Origin: an uncultured bacterium
GTDB lineage: Bacteria > Bacteroidota > Rhodothermia > Rhodothermales > Rubricoccaceae
Length of the DNA: 64,000 bases
Direction of reading: 5' to 3'
NCBI GenBank assembly: GCA_947493945.1
Contig: CANLSR010000002.1
Coordinates: forward strand, 434,001-498,000
Shown: in pieces, positions 49,432 to 56,688 of the stretch
How positions within the stretch are numbered: the first letter of the stretch is position 1
Layout of the letters: the number at the start of each line of letters is the position of its first letter
Translations under genes and position numbers: made by a program
The notes under the pieces: model-generated
The model's input: the letters and a program-made list of their open reading frames with translations, nothing else
What the model was told of the DNA's origin: nothing
Database searches by the model: none

Positions 49432-49778
49432 TTGGCGCCCTCCCAGGTCAGGATGTCTTCCTCGGTCCGCTCCGTGGTCTTGGCGTCCTCGCAGCCTGGG
49501 AGCGGCTCCTTTCTTGCGGTGATGTTGTATCCGAGCGCCTGCCACTGGGGCGCGAGGTACGCGTTCCACTGGGCGTAGTGCGCCCACCTCTCCGGCAGCT
49601 CGTCGTCGGCGTAGATGGCCTCGACGGGGCAGGCCGGCACGCAGGCGTTGCAGTCGATGCACTCGTCGGGGTGGATGACCAAGAAGTTCGGCCCCTCGTA
49701 GAAGCAGTCCACGGGGCACACCTCGACACAGTCGGTGTGCTTGCAGTGGATGCAGGGCTCGGCGACGACGTACGGCAT
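49428..49778 (-). CDS. fdxA: Seven-iron ferredoxin (FdxA-like)
   Basis: A 116-residue ferredoxin with a [3Fe-4S] plus [4Fe-4S] pattern: [21 protein letters not shown] followed by [16 protein letters not shown]. The C-terminal extension of about 60 residues has [17 protein letters not shown], as in FdxA of Azotobacter and Thermus type. It probably serves as electron donor within this Fe-S/NO operon. Confidence 0.9.
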   Translation of the reverse strand: MPYVVAEPCIHCKHTDCVEVCPVDCFYEGPNFLVIHPDECIDCNACVPACPVEAIYADDELPERWAHYAQWNAYLAPQWQALGYNITARKEPLPGCEDAKTTERTEEDILTWEGAK

Positions 49779-49812
49779 GGCTGAGGGGGGAGAGACCCGC
49801 TGGCAGGTCGGG

Positions 49813-50100
49813 TCAGCGGTGGTCCTTGGTGCGGTAGAACCAGACGATCCAGTCGTCGCCCTCGCCGTGCTCGACCCAGTGCTTCCAGCCTCGGGCGCGC
49901 ATCACGCCGTAGAGCGGGAGCGGCTTGAAGGTGGCCCGCAGCCGGAGCACGTGGCCCGGCGGCACCTCGCCGACGGCCTTCATGATGACCGAGAACGGCT
50001 CGCCGCCGTCGCGCAAGATGGGCCGCACGTCGAGCTCGACGCGCTCGGCCTCGGTGATCGCCGCCAGCGGCTCGGGGCGGGGTTCGGATACGTCAGGCAT
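49813..50100 (-). CDS. DUF2249 protein (first of three)
   Basis: A 95-residue DUF2249 domain: [57 protein letters not shown] and a final aromatic strand ([13 protein letters not shown]). DUF2249 proteins co-occur with NnrS, hemerythrin and denitrification genes and are thought to act in NO or Fe-S related processes. It retains the FKPLPL motif that the other two copies lack. Confidence 0.85.
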   Translation of the reverse strand: MPDVSEPRPEPLAAITEAERVELDVRPILRDGGEPFSVIMKAVGEVPPGHVLRLRATFKPLPLYGVMRARGWKHWVEHGEGDDWIVWFYRTKDHR

Positions 50101-50113
50101 GGGAGGAGGGGAA

Positions 50114-50428
50114 TCAGTAGGGACGGCGGCCGCCGAAGAGGGCCTCGCGGGCCTCGGGCTCGATCATGGTCGGCGCCCACGGCGGGTCCCACACCAGCTC
50201 CACCACGCCGCCCGTGAGCCCGCGCGTCTGCTGGAGCACGGCGCCCACCTGCTGCTTGATGTAGCTGGACATGGGGCAGGCCGGCGTCGTCATCGTGAGG
50301 CGGACCGTCGCTTGGCCGTCGTCGAGCTGGAGGTCGTAGATCAGGCCGAGGGCCACGATGTTGAGCCCGACCTCGGGGTCGATCACCGTGCGCAGTCCGT
50401 CGGCGATAGCGGTGCGGGTCGGCTCCAT
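50114..50428 (-). CDS. SufT/PaaD-like DUF59 metal-sulfur assembly factor
   Basis: A 104-residue MIP18-family protein: VIDPEVGLNIVALGLIYDLQL, VRLTMTTPACPMSSYIKQQV with the conserved cysteine, and ELVWDPPWAPTMIEPEAREALFG. These proteins help to mature or repair Fe-S clusters. It starts at ATG 50428, 5 bp after the second DUF2249 gene. Its place in an operon preceded by a SufR-type palindrome supports an Fe-S role. Confidence 0.88.
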   Translation of the reverse strand: MEPTRTAIADGLRTVIDPEVGLNIVALGLIYDLQLDDGQATVRLTMTTPACPMSSYIKQQVGAVLQQTRGLTGGVVELVWDPPWAPTMIEPEAREALFGGRRPY

Positions 50429-50433
50429 GACGG

Positions 50434-50676
50434 TCAGCGGCGGGTGACGTGGACGCGCCACGTCACGGGGCCGCGCTCGAGGTAGTCGAAGGCGAAGGCG
50501 TCGGCGCCCTGCTCGGCCAGCAGCGTGTAGTACATGCACTCCGGGTCGTGGTCCACGACCAACTCGAGCGTCTCGCCGGGCTGGAGGGTGTGGTAGGCGC
50601 CCATGATGGTCTCGAAGCGGTGCTCGGGCTCGACGGCGCGGACGTCGAGCACGTGCGGGGTCTGGAGGTCGGTCAT
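50434..50676 (-). CDS. DUF2249 protein (second of three)
   Basis: An 80-residue DUF2249 protein: HVLDVRAVEPEHRFETIMGAYHTLQPGETLELVVDHDPECMYYTLLAEQGADAFAFDYLERGPVTWRVHV. It resembles the 51440 copy more than the 49813 copy (VVDHDP / VNDHDP). The start overlaps the end of the frameshifted gene as ATGA. Confidence 0.85.
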   Translation of the reverse strand: MTDLQTPHVLDVRAVEPEHRFETIMGAYHTLQPGETLELVVDHDPECMYYTLLAEQGADAFAFDYLERGPVTWRVHVTRR

Positions 50677-51417
50677 GGGTCAGGGGAAAGGGTCCTGGCT
50701 CGGGCACGGGCGGCCGCCTGTTTTTCGGCGGCGGTCCCGCAGCCCCAGCCGCGCCCGCGCTGGAGCCACGGCTCCCACTGGCGGAGGACGTCGGGCGACG
50801 AGGGCGCCAGCGTGACGGTGCCGGAGTAGCCGCGCAGCGCGAGCTGGCCGAAGAGCCATCCGGTGCCGTCGGCGCCCGCTTCCGCCCCGCCCGCTTCCGC
50901 CTCAGGACCTGCACCCAGGAGCCGGACGTGGGCCAGGCGAGGCCCGGTGGCGTCGAGCACGGACGCCCAGAGGTCGGCGTCGAAGTCGGCCGGTCGAACC
51001 TCCCAAGCCGTCCCGGCGCCGTGCGTCTCCGCCCAACGGGCGGCACGGTCGGCCGCGTCGAGGTCCGTGCCGTGGACGAGCGCCGTGGACGAGCGCCGTG
51101 GGCACCGCCAGCGGCTCGGGCGTCGGCCGCCGGAGCAGCACGCCGGCGCCCAAGCGGCCGGCGGCGCTCGCCCACACCGTCCGCAGGCCGAGCGGGGCGT
51201 CGGCCGGCAGCGCCAGCCAGGCCACCGGGAGGTCGGGCGGGGTCGTGAGGAAGCAGGCGTCGCCGTGACGGGCCGCGCACGCCGAGGCATCGGCGCCGTG
51301 GCCCTGGCCCCGGTCGAGCGTCAGCTCCAGGCCCGCCAGCGCGCGCCGACGGGCCGCTGCCACGAGCGCCTCGAACGGGGCGTCGGGGAGCGCGTCGCTG
51401 CTCAGCAAGAGTCGCAT
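50673..51417 (-). pseudogene. Frameshifted gene (13-bp duplication), TIM-barrel-like unknown
   Basis: The first frame starts at ATG 51417 (MRLLLSSDALPDAPFEALVAAARRR...) and runs to PTALVHG near residue 110. A 13-bp tandem duplication at 51071-51096 then shifts the frame. Removing one copy joins TALVHG directly to TDLDAADRAARWAETHGAGT and continues to the stop at 50673, giving about 243 residues. The strand-helix pattern and ends (LAGLELTLDRGQGHG; LAHVRLLGAG) suggest a sugar-isomerase-like TIM barrel, but no family is certain. The 3' frame still overlaps the DUF2249 start. Confidence 0.8.
51071..51096. repeat. Perfect 13-bp tandem duplication causing a frameshift
   Basis: CGTGGACGAGCGC occurs twice in succession (51071-51083 and 51084-51096). 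Thirteen is not a multiple of three, so the extra copy breaks the reading frame of the gene; loss of one copy would restore it. Confidence 0.9.
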
Positions 51418-51439
51418 GGCCTCGGAGGAGGGAAGGCGT

Positions 51440-51700
51440 TTAGGCCGCTGCGGCCTGGTCTCCCAGCCGGGAGATCTGGACGCGCCACAGCTCCGGCCCC
51501 TGCTCGATGTACTCCCAGCCGACTTGGCCCTTGCGCACGAAGTCGAACTGGTGCTTGAGCGGCACCGGGTCGTGGTCGTTGACGAGCACGAAGTGGTCGC
51601 CCGGTGCGAGGGCGTCGAAGGTGGCGAAGATGGTGGCGTGCTTCTGGGCCGGTGGGATCGGCCGGACGTCCAGGACCTTCTTGTCGGTCGTGGCGGACAT
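51440..51700 (-). CDS. DUF2249 protein (third, promoter-proximal)
   Basis: An 86-residue DUF2249 protein: VLDVRPIPPAQKHATIFATFDALAPGDHFVLVNDHDPVPLKHQFDFVRKGQVGWEYIEQGPELWRVQI. It is the first gene downstream of the palindrome at 51757-51782 and 22 bp upstream of the frameshifted gene. Three DUF2249 proteins in a single operon suggest subunits or serial steps of one process. Confidence 0.85.
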   Translation of the reverse strand: MSATTDKKVLDVRPIPPAQKHATIFATFDALAPGDHFVLVNDHDPVPLKHQFDFVRKGQVGWEYIEQGPELWRVQISRLGDQAAAA

Positions 51701-51756
51701 GGGTCACGGGGAGTGGAAGGCCGGCAAGGTAGACGGGCACGGCATCCCTTTCAAGG

Positions 51757-51782
51757 TTAAAATAGATAATTATCACTTTTAA
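51757..51782. promoter_or_regulatory. 26-bp palindromic operator between DUF2249 operon and SufR-like gene
   Basis: An AT-only island holds TTAAAA...GATAATTATC...TTTTAA. The outer arms TTAAAA and TTTTAA and the core GATAATTATC are perfectly inverted; only two bases on each side differ. It lies 57 bp from the leftward DUF2249 start and 65 bp from the SufR-like ATG, so it can control both divergent transcripts. SufR is the obvious binder. Confidence 0.75.
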
Positions 51783-51846
51783 AAACTGAACCTCTCTCCC
51801 GGCATACCTTGGCGGGTCGAGCCCCCGCGCTTCTCGCTCCTGTGTT

Positions 51847-52503
51847 ATGACCTCCCCGCTCCTCCCCACCGGCACGAAAGGCGACCTCCTGCTCCTGATG
51901 AAGCGCCGGGGCCTGATCTCGCTTGCGGACGCCGAGGCTGCCACCGGGCTGACGCATCCCACGCTCCGCCACCACCTCGGCCAGCTCGAGCGCGACCGGC
52001 TCGTCGAACGCACGACCAAAAAGCAGAAGCGCGGCCGACCCAGCCTCCGCTACGGCCTCACACCCCAGGCGGAGACCCTCTTTCCCTCCCGCGACGACGT
52101 GCTCCTCGGGCGGCTCCTGGACTACCTCCAGCAGCAGGGGGACGTCGAGACGATCCGGGCGTTCTTCGAGCACTACTGGGAGGAGCGCTTGCGCGACGTG
52201 GAGCACCGGCTCGGCCGGGTCCCCGTCGGCGACGAGGAGGAGCGGCTCCGGGTGCTGGCGGAGATCTTGCGCGAGCAGGGGTTCATGCCGGAGGTGCAGC
52301 GCGGGGAGTGTGGTCTCGTCATCCGCGAGTGCAACTGCCCGTTCCCGGAGGCCGTGAAGCGCACGCGGCTGCCGTGCCAACTCGAGGCCCGTTTCTTCGA
52401 GCAGATCTTCGACGACCGGATCAGCCGCGTGACCTACATCCCTGACGGGGCGCCGGCCTGCACGTACGAGTTTCCAGCCCCGGAAGAGCCCGCCGCCCCG
52501 TGA
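51847..52503 (+). CDS. SufR-like winged-helix Fe-S regulator
   Basis: A 218-residue repressor-type regulator. A winged helix occupies 12-70 (KGDLLLLMKRRGLISLADA, TGLTHPTLRHHLGQLERD, KRGRPSLRYGLT). A dimerising helix follows, then a cysteine-rich C terminus with C155, C162, C164, C177 and C205, including RECNCPF, the SufR signature of an Fe-S sensing site. SufR proteins repress suf-type genes when Fe-S supply is adequate. It is divergent from the DUF2249/SufT/ferredoxin operon across a long palindrome, and coupled to the small gene following it. Confidence 0.85.
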   Translation: MTSPLLPTGTKGDLLLLMKRRGLISLADAEAATGLTHPTLRHHLGQLERDRLVERTTKKQKRGRPSLRYGLTPQAETLFPSRDDVLLGRLLDYLQQQGDVETIRAFFEHYWEERLRDVEHRLGRVPVGDEEERLRVLAEILREQGFMPEVQRGECGLVIRECNCPFPEAVKRTRLPCQLEARFFEQIFDDRISRVTYIPDGAPACTYEFPAPEEPAAP

Positions 52504-52724
52504 GCGAGCCGTCTCCATCGCCTGAAGCCATCCGGCTGGCGGAGGCCGTCCGCGAGGCATGCCTCCGCGCGGCGCTCGACGCCTTCGAGGACGCTTCCAT
52601 AAGCGGGCTCTGCTGCACCGGCGCCTGGGAATGCGCGGTGGGGGCGGTGCGGACGCTGGACCTGGAGCCCTCCGTGCGTGCCGCGAGCGCACAGAACTCC
52701 GCGAGTGCAGACCAAGAGCGGTGA
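52500..52724 (+). CDS. Small conserved protein with GLC..GAWE motif, coupled to SufR-like gene
   Basis: A 74-residue protein starting at a GTG overlapping the regulator stop (GTGA). Helix-forming residues (IRLAEAVREACLRAALDAFED) lead to ASISGLCCTGAWECAVGAVR, which matches the motif in the protein at 695-904. It has three cysteines there, two adjacent, against one in the other copy, plus an early one (EAC). The last 25 residues look disordered. Family unknown. A metal- or Fe-S-linked role is inferred from neighbours. Confidence 0.7.
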   Translation: MSEPSPSPEAIRLAEAVREACLRAALDAFEDASISGLCCTGAWECAVGAVRTLDLEPSVRAASAQNSASADQER

Positions 52725-52734
52725 TCGCCTCAGG

Positions 52735-54582
52735 CTACGGCTCCCGCTCGTCGCGGACGAAGCCGTCCAGACGGGTCAGCGTTTCCCGGACGTCGACCTC
52801 GGTCGTGCGGGGGTTGATGGGGCACAGGCGGAGCACCACGCGACCGCGTAGCGTCGTCGAGCTGAGCATGGCGAAGCCGCTCGCGCGCAGGCGGTCGAGA
52901 ACGTGGCGGTTGAGGGCGTCGGCCTCAGCGCCCGGCAGGTCGTCCGGCGCGTAGCGGAAGGTGACGATCCCGAGCCCCGCCGGACTGGTGACCTCCCAGC
53001 CCGGCATCGCACCGACGGTCCGCTCCGCCAACTCGGCGAGGTCGAACCCGTGCTCGACGGCCTGGCGGAAGGCGGCCAGCCCGAACACCTTGAGCGAGAG
53101 CCACAGCTTGAGCGCCCGGAACCGCCGCGAGAGCTGGACACCGGCGCCCCCGAAGTTGACCTCGCCCGCCTCGTCGCGGTGGGCGTCTTCGAGGTACTCG
53201 GCCCCGGTGCGGAAGGCGCCCGCGAGCCCGTCCCGGTCGCGCACGAGCAGGCCGCCGATCTCGTACGGCTGGAAAAACCACTTGTGCGGATCGACCGTGA
53301 TCGAGTCGGCGCGGTCGAGGCCCGCCAGCCGAGTCCGCCCCCGCTCGCTCAGGACGGCGGCGGCCCCGTAGGCCCCGTCCACGTGCAGCCACAGCGACTC
53401 AGCGTGGCAGACGTCCGCGAGCGCCGCCAGCGGGTCGACGGCGCCCGTGTTGGTCGTGCCCGCGTTGGCGACGACGCAGAACGGGGTTCGCCCCGCCGCC
53501 CGGTCGGCGCGGACCGCCTGGCGGAGGCCCTCGGGGTCGAGGCGGAAGGCGTCGTCGGAGGGGAGCGTGCGGAGCTGGTCGTCGGCGAAGCCCAAGGTGC
53601 GCAAGGCGCGGGCGACGGACGAGTGCGTCTGGTCGGAGGCGTAGACGACGGCCCCCTCCGTCTGCTCGTCGAGGCGGACGTGGCGGGCCGTGGCGAGCGC
53701 CGTCAGGGTCGCGGCCGAGCCTCCGCTCGTGAACAGGCCGCCGGCCGTCTCGGGCAGGCCGCAGAGCCGGCACAGCCAGTCGACCGTCACGAGCTCGACC
53801 ATCGCCGGCCCCGAGGCCGCGAGCCACGTCCCGGCGAACGGGTTGAGCCCGCTCACGAGCGCGTCGGCCAAGGCGCCGACGACGTTGCTGGGGCCGGGGA
53901 TGAAGGCGAAGAACCGGGGGTGATCCACGTGCGAGACGTGGGCGAACACGTCGCGCTGGAGCTGGTCGAGCACGGCGTCCGGCGGCGCGCCCTGCTCCGG
54001 GGGCGGCTCCCACAGCGAGTCCTCCAGCTCGGCCCGGGTCCCGACGGTCGAGACGGGCTTCTCGGGCAGCGTCTCGACGTGGTCGACGATCATGTCGACG
54101 ACGCGGTAGCCGAGGCGCCGGACCTCGTCGGGCGGCAGGCTCAGCGGGGGCAGCGAGCGTCGAGAGCCGTCGATCTGGCTGCCGATCCGCGCCAGCGTCT
54201 CGGCGTCGGCCAGGCGCTCGGCGGCAGGGAAGGCCTCGCGCTCCTCGAAGCGGATGTGGGCGGCGAGCGCGTCGGAGAAAGCGACCAAGCCGTCCCACGA
54301 GTCCGGCGTCGCGCTGGTGGTCTCCACGAGCGCGCGGATCGCGCGGTGCTCCTCGACCATCTGGGCCGCCAGCGGCGCGGCGCCGTCTTTGAGAATGGGG
54401 AGCACGAAGGCCTCTTCCTCTTGGAAGTGCGGCACCAGGTGCTCGCGCCAGAACGCGGCGACCTCGGCCGCCAGCGGCGCCGAGTCCTCGCCCGTGCGCC
54501 GGGCGCGGCGGAGGCGGGCGACGAAGGCCAAGCCCTCGTGGTGGTCGTGCGAGAGCGGCTCGAGGGCGGCGGATCGTTTCAT
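52735..54582 (-). CDS. Hemerythrin-like domain fused to group II PLP amino-acid decarboxylase
   Basis: A 615-residue fusion. Residues 1-145 are a hemerythrin HHE domain (PLSHDHHEGLAF, HLVPHFQEEEAF, VEEHRAI, HIRFEEREAFPAAE), which can bind a diiron site. Residues about 155-610 are an aromatic-L-amino-acid/glutamate-type decarboxylase: HPRFFAFIPGPSN, TSGGSAATLTAL, VVANAGTTNTGAVDPL, LWLHVDGAYGAAAV and TVDPHKWFFQP with the PLP lysine. It starts at ATG 54582, overlapping the haemoglobin gene (ATGA). The frame is open further back to 55011, but that part is antisense-like. The reaction is probably amino-acid decarboxylation; the linked diiron domain is the odd part. Confidence 0.85.
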   Translation of the reverse strand: MKRSAALEPLSHDHHEGLAFVARLRRARRTGEDSAPLAAEVAAFWREHLVPHFQEEEAFVLPILKDGAAPLAAQMVEEHRAIRALVETTSATPDSWDGLVAFSDALAAHIRFEEREAFPAAERLADAETLARIGSQIDGSRRSLPPLSLPPDEVRRLGYRVVDMIVDHVETLPEKPVSTVGTRAELEDSLWEPPPEQGAPPDAVLDQLQRDVFAHVSHVDHPRFFAFIPGPSNVVGALADALVSGLNPFAGTWLAASGPAMVELVTVDWLCRLCGLPETAGGLFTSGGSAATLTALATARHVRLDEQTEGAVVYASDQTHSSVARALRTLGFADDQLRTLPSDDAFRLDPEGLRQAVRADRAAGRTPFCVVANAGTTNTGAVDPLAALADVCHAESLWLHVDGAYGAAAVLSERGRTRLAGLDRADSITVDPHKWFFQPYEIGGLLVRDRDGLAGAFRTGAEYLEDAHRDEAGEVNFGGAGVQLSRRFRALKLWLSLKVFGLAAFRQAVEHGFDLAELAERTVGAMPGWEVTSPAGLGIVTFRYAPDDLPGAEADALNRHVLDRLRASGFAMLSSTTLRGRVVLRLCPINPRTTEVDVRETLTRLDGFVRDEREP

Positions 54583-54959
54583 GCCGCGTCGAGCACCCGC
54601 CACAGGCCCAGCTTGACCTGGAACACGCCCGCGATCTGCTCGGCGCGCGCCTTCATGAGACTGGCGTTTGGACCGGTGAACAGCCCGTCGATGGTCCCGT
54701 GGAACCGCTCCACCCAGCGCGCGAAGTGCTCGCGGCTCAGCCCCGGCATCCGGGCGTGCGGGTCGAACGGCCGCCCCCGGTAGGCGCCGGTCTGGAACAC
54801 CACCGACGACCAGAAGCGGACCATCTTGGGGAGGTGCTCCTCCCAGTCGAGCCCGGCGAAGTAGACGCCGAGGACGGGGTCGGCCTCCATGTCGCGGTAG
54901 AAGGCGTGGACGACCGCGCGGACGTCGGCCTCGGTCTCGATGTCCGGGAGGGTGGGCAT
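54579..54959 (-). CDS. Group III truncated haemoglobin
   Basis: A 126-residue globin. The group III pattern is clear: VVHAFYRDMEADPVLGVYF, WEEHLPKMVRFWSSVVFQTGAYRGRPF, then LSREHFARWVERFH with the proximal histidine. Such globins bind oxygen and NO and may support peroxide or NO metabolism. It is coupled by ATGA to the hemerythrin-decarboxylase fusion and preceded by an Rrf2 regulator gene 175 bp away. ATG 54959 is chosen over the in-frame 55001 because the region between lacks conservation. Confidence 0.88.
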   Translation of the reverse strand: MPTLPDIETEADVRAVVHAFYRDMEADPVLGVYFAGLDWEEHLPKMVRFWSSVVFQTGAYRGRPFDPHARMPGLSREHFARWVERFHGTIDGLFTGPNASLMKARAEQIAGVFQVKLGLWRVLDAA

Positions 54960-55133
54960 GGAACAGCTGAGGCGTAGGGTGGAGCCAGATGGACGGTGCA
55001 TCGTCCCTCACACGGCTCTGTCGCGGCTGAGAGACGTGCTGGTGAAGGGCCGTCGTCCTCAGCCGAAGCCGTGAACTCGACGGCGGAGATCGGCCTGTTC
55101 GGTAGGAACGGGGGCCAGAACAAGCACGACGGG

Positions 55134-55568
55134 TCAGAGGGTTCCGAGGCGGAAGTCGTCGGCTTGTGTGTGGGCGACGGCGTCTGCCAACGTCGCGTCG
55201 ACGAACAGGTCGTGGAGTCGATCACGGACCGGCCCCCATTGGTCGTGGAGCGGACACGGCTTCTGGTCGCCGCATCCGGGAAGTCCCAGGACGCACTCGG
55301 TGAACACGTCGGCTCCGTCTACGACGAGGACGATGTCCTCGATGGTGATCCGATCTGCGGAGCGGCCGAGGGCGAGGCCGCCGGCCGGGCCGCGCATCGA
55401 CACGAGCACGCCGGAAGCGGTGAGGGGCTGGACCGTCTTGGCGAGGAAGTGGCGGGGGATGCCGAGCGCCTCACTGATCTCGCGGACGGCGACGTAATCG
55501 GTCCGGCCGGTCGCCGCGAGGTAAAGCGCGGTGCGGACGGCGTACTCACAACGTAAAGAGAGGAGCAT
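55134..55568 (-). CDS. Rrf2-family regulator with three cysteines (NsrR/IscR-like)
   Basis: A 144-residue Rrf2 winged-helix protein: LSLRCEYAVRTALYLAA, VREISEALGIPRHFLAKTVQPLTASGVLVSMRGPAGGLALGR and the cysteine loop CVLGLPGCGDQKPC (three Cys, spaced C-x6-C-x5-C). NsrR and IscR use three cysteines in this loop to bind an Fe-S cluster and sense NO or Fe-S status. It starts at ATG 55568. Genes behind it encode NO-reactive globin and hemerythrin, so NO sensing is likely. Confidence 0.85.
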   Translation of the reverse strand: MLLSLRCEYAVRTALYLAATGRTDYVAVREISEALGIPRHFLAKTVQPLTASGVLVSMRGPAGGLALGRSADRITIEDIVLVVDGADVFTECVLGLPGCGDQKPCPLHDQWGPVRDRLHDLFVDATLADAVAHTQADDFRLGTL

Positions 55569-55585
55569 GAGCGGCAACCTTATTT

Positions 55586-55596
55586 AGGATCATCCT
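55586..55596 (-). promoter_or_regulatory. Palindrome upstream of the Rrf2 gene
   Basis: AGGAT-C-ATCCT (55586-55596) is a perfect 11-bp inverted repeat with one central base, 18 bp before the ATG. It lies where an autorepressor would block transcription or translation. It is short, so chance is possible. Confidence 0.4.
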
Positions 55597-55960
55597 GTCC
55601 ACAATGTAGTGCCGGGTGCTCCGCTGGAACTAAAAGGTCGGCTCTACACCGGCTGCGCTGTGTAGCGGACGGCGCACGGAAGCCATGAGGCCAGGTTCTA
55701 CTGACCCAGCGGTTCGTCACCCTGTTTCATTGCGGCCTTCGCGTCGGGCATTTCGATGGCTTTCTCGGGGGGACCCCGCGACCGCCCGTCGGTCTCGGGC
55801 TGCGAGCCACACACTCGAGGAGCACCGACCACATCGTTCGAGTCGAGTCTGCCCCGCTCCTGCGGTTGGCGAGCCGGGTAGACTTCCACGGCGGAGGCGG
55901 ACGCCTCCGCCGGCGGGGTGATGAGGCCGGGCCGGTGGGGTGCTGAGGGGGACGGGCGCG

Positions 55961-56103
55961 GCCCGCCGGGGAGTGTCCCGGGCCGTGGCTCCGCACTCCG
56001 TGCCAACCGGAAATCCCGTGGCTCCCTCCGCTTCCCACGTCGCCTCACGGTCGACGGACAACCCGGTCGAGCAGCTCGACCTCTTCGCCCTCCTCGCGCC
56101 GCG
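55961..56103 (+). pseudogene. Strawberry-notch helicase 5' end fragment
   Basis: About 143 bp aligning closely with 60214-60356. The frame from GTG 55985 reads VAPHSVPTGNPVAP..., then NPVEQLDLFALLAPR, matching the N terminus of the larger remnant (NPVEQLDLFALLAPRIA). The match stops there. The preceding stretch 55597-55960 has no gene I can support, so this is an isolated 5' end copy. Confidence 0.75.
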
Positions 56104-56160
56104 CCACAGGGCGCGAGCGCGAGGATTAGAGCGACGACGAGCGGGAGCCATCGCATGGCG

Positions 56161-56568
56161 TCAGGCGCTCGGCTCGACGCGCGTCACGAGGCCGACGATC
56201 GTCCCGGCAGGATCTTCGACGTAGGCGACGGTCTGGCCCCAGGGCATCTCGCGAGGCGGGGTGATGGGACGGCCGCCCGCCGAGACGGCGCGCTCAAACG
56301 CCGCACCGACGTCGGTGGCGTAGAACGCCAGCTCCACGCCACGCAGCCGCCCGTCGTTCGGTTTCGGATAGGCGTCCGGCATCATGAGGGCACCGGCCGC
56401 GTGGGAGGCCACGGCGATCCGGCCGTCGGCCCCGAGTTCGGCGAAGCCGTTGTCCGCGTCGTAGAGTCGGGGTTTCAGCCCGACGGCGCGCTGGTAGAAC
56501 TCGACCACCCGGGCTACGTCGTCGGCGTACAGCACCGTCGTGGCGAGGGGCAGAAGATCGTCGGCCAT
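56161..56568 (-). CDS. VOC (glyoxalase/bleomycin resistance) family protein
   Basis: A 135-residue VOC protein with the two beta-alpha-beta-beta-beta modules: LYADDVARVVEFYQRAVGL...DNGFAELG and LAFYATDVGAAFERAVSAGGRPITPPREMPWGQTVAYVEDPAGTIVGLV. Substrate unknown. It starts at ATG 56568, 120 bp from the end of the leftward halogenase-like gene. Confidence 0.85.
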   Translation of the reverse strand: MADDLLPLATTVLYADDVARVVEFYQRAVGLKPRLYDADNGFAELGADGRIAVASHAAGALMMPDAYPKPNDGRLRGVELAFYATDVGAAFERAVSAGGRPITPPREMPWGQTVAYVEDPAGTIVGLVTRVEPSA

Positions 56569-56688
56569 TGTTTGTCAGGTGTTGCAGAGACAAAGGGTTG
56601 CGTGCGTGATGAGCACGCACGCCGAAGGGTACTCCGCAAGGAAGGCCTCCCGGCGGAGAGGACGTCCGGTGCCGTCGATGGATCTAGC

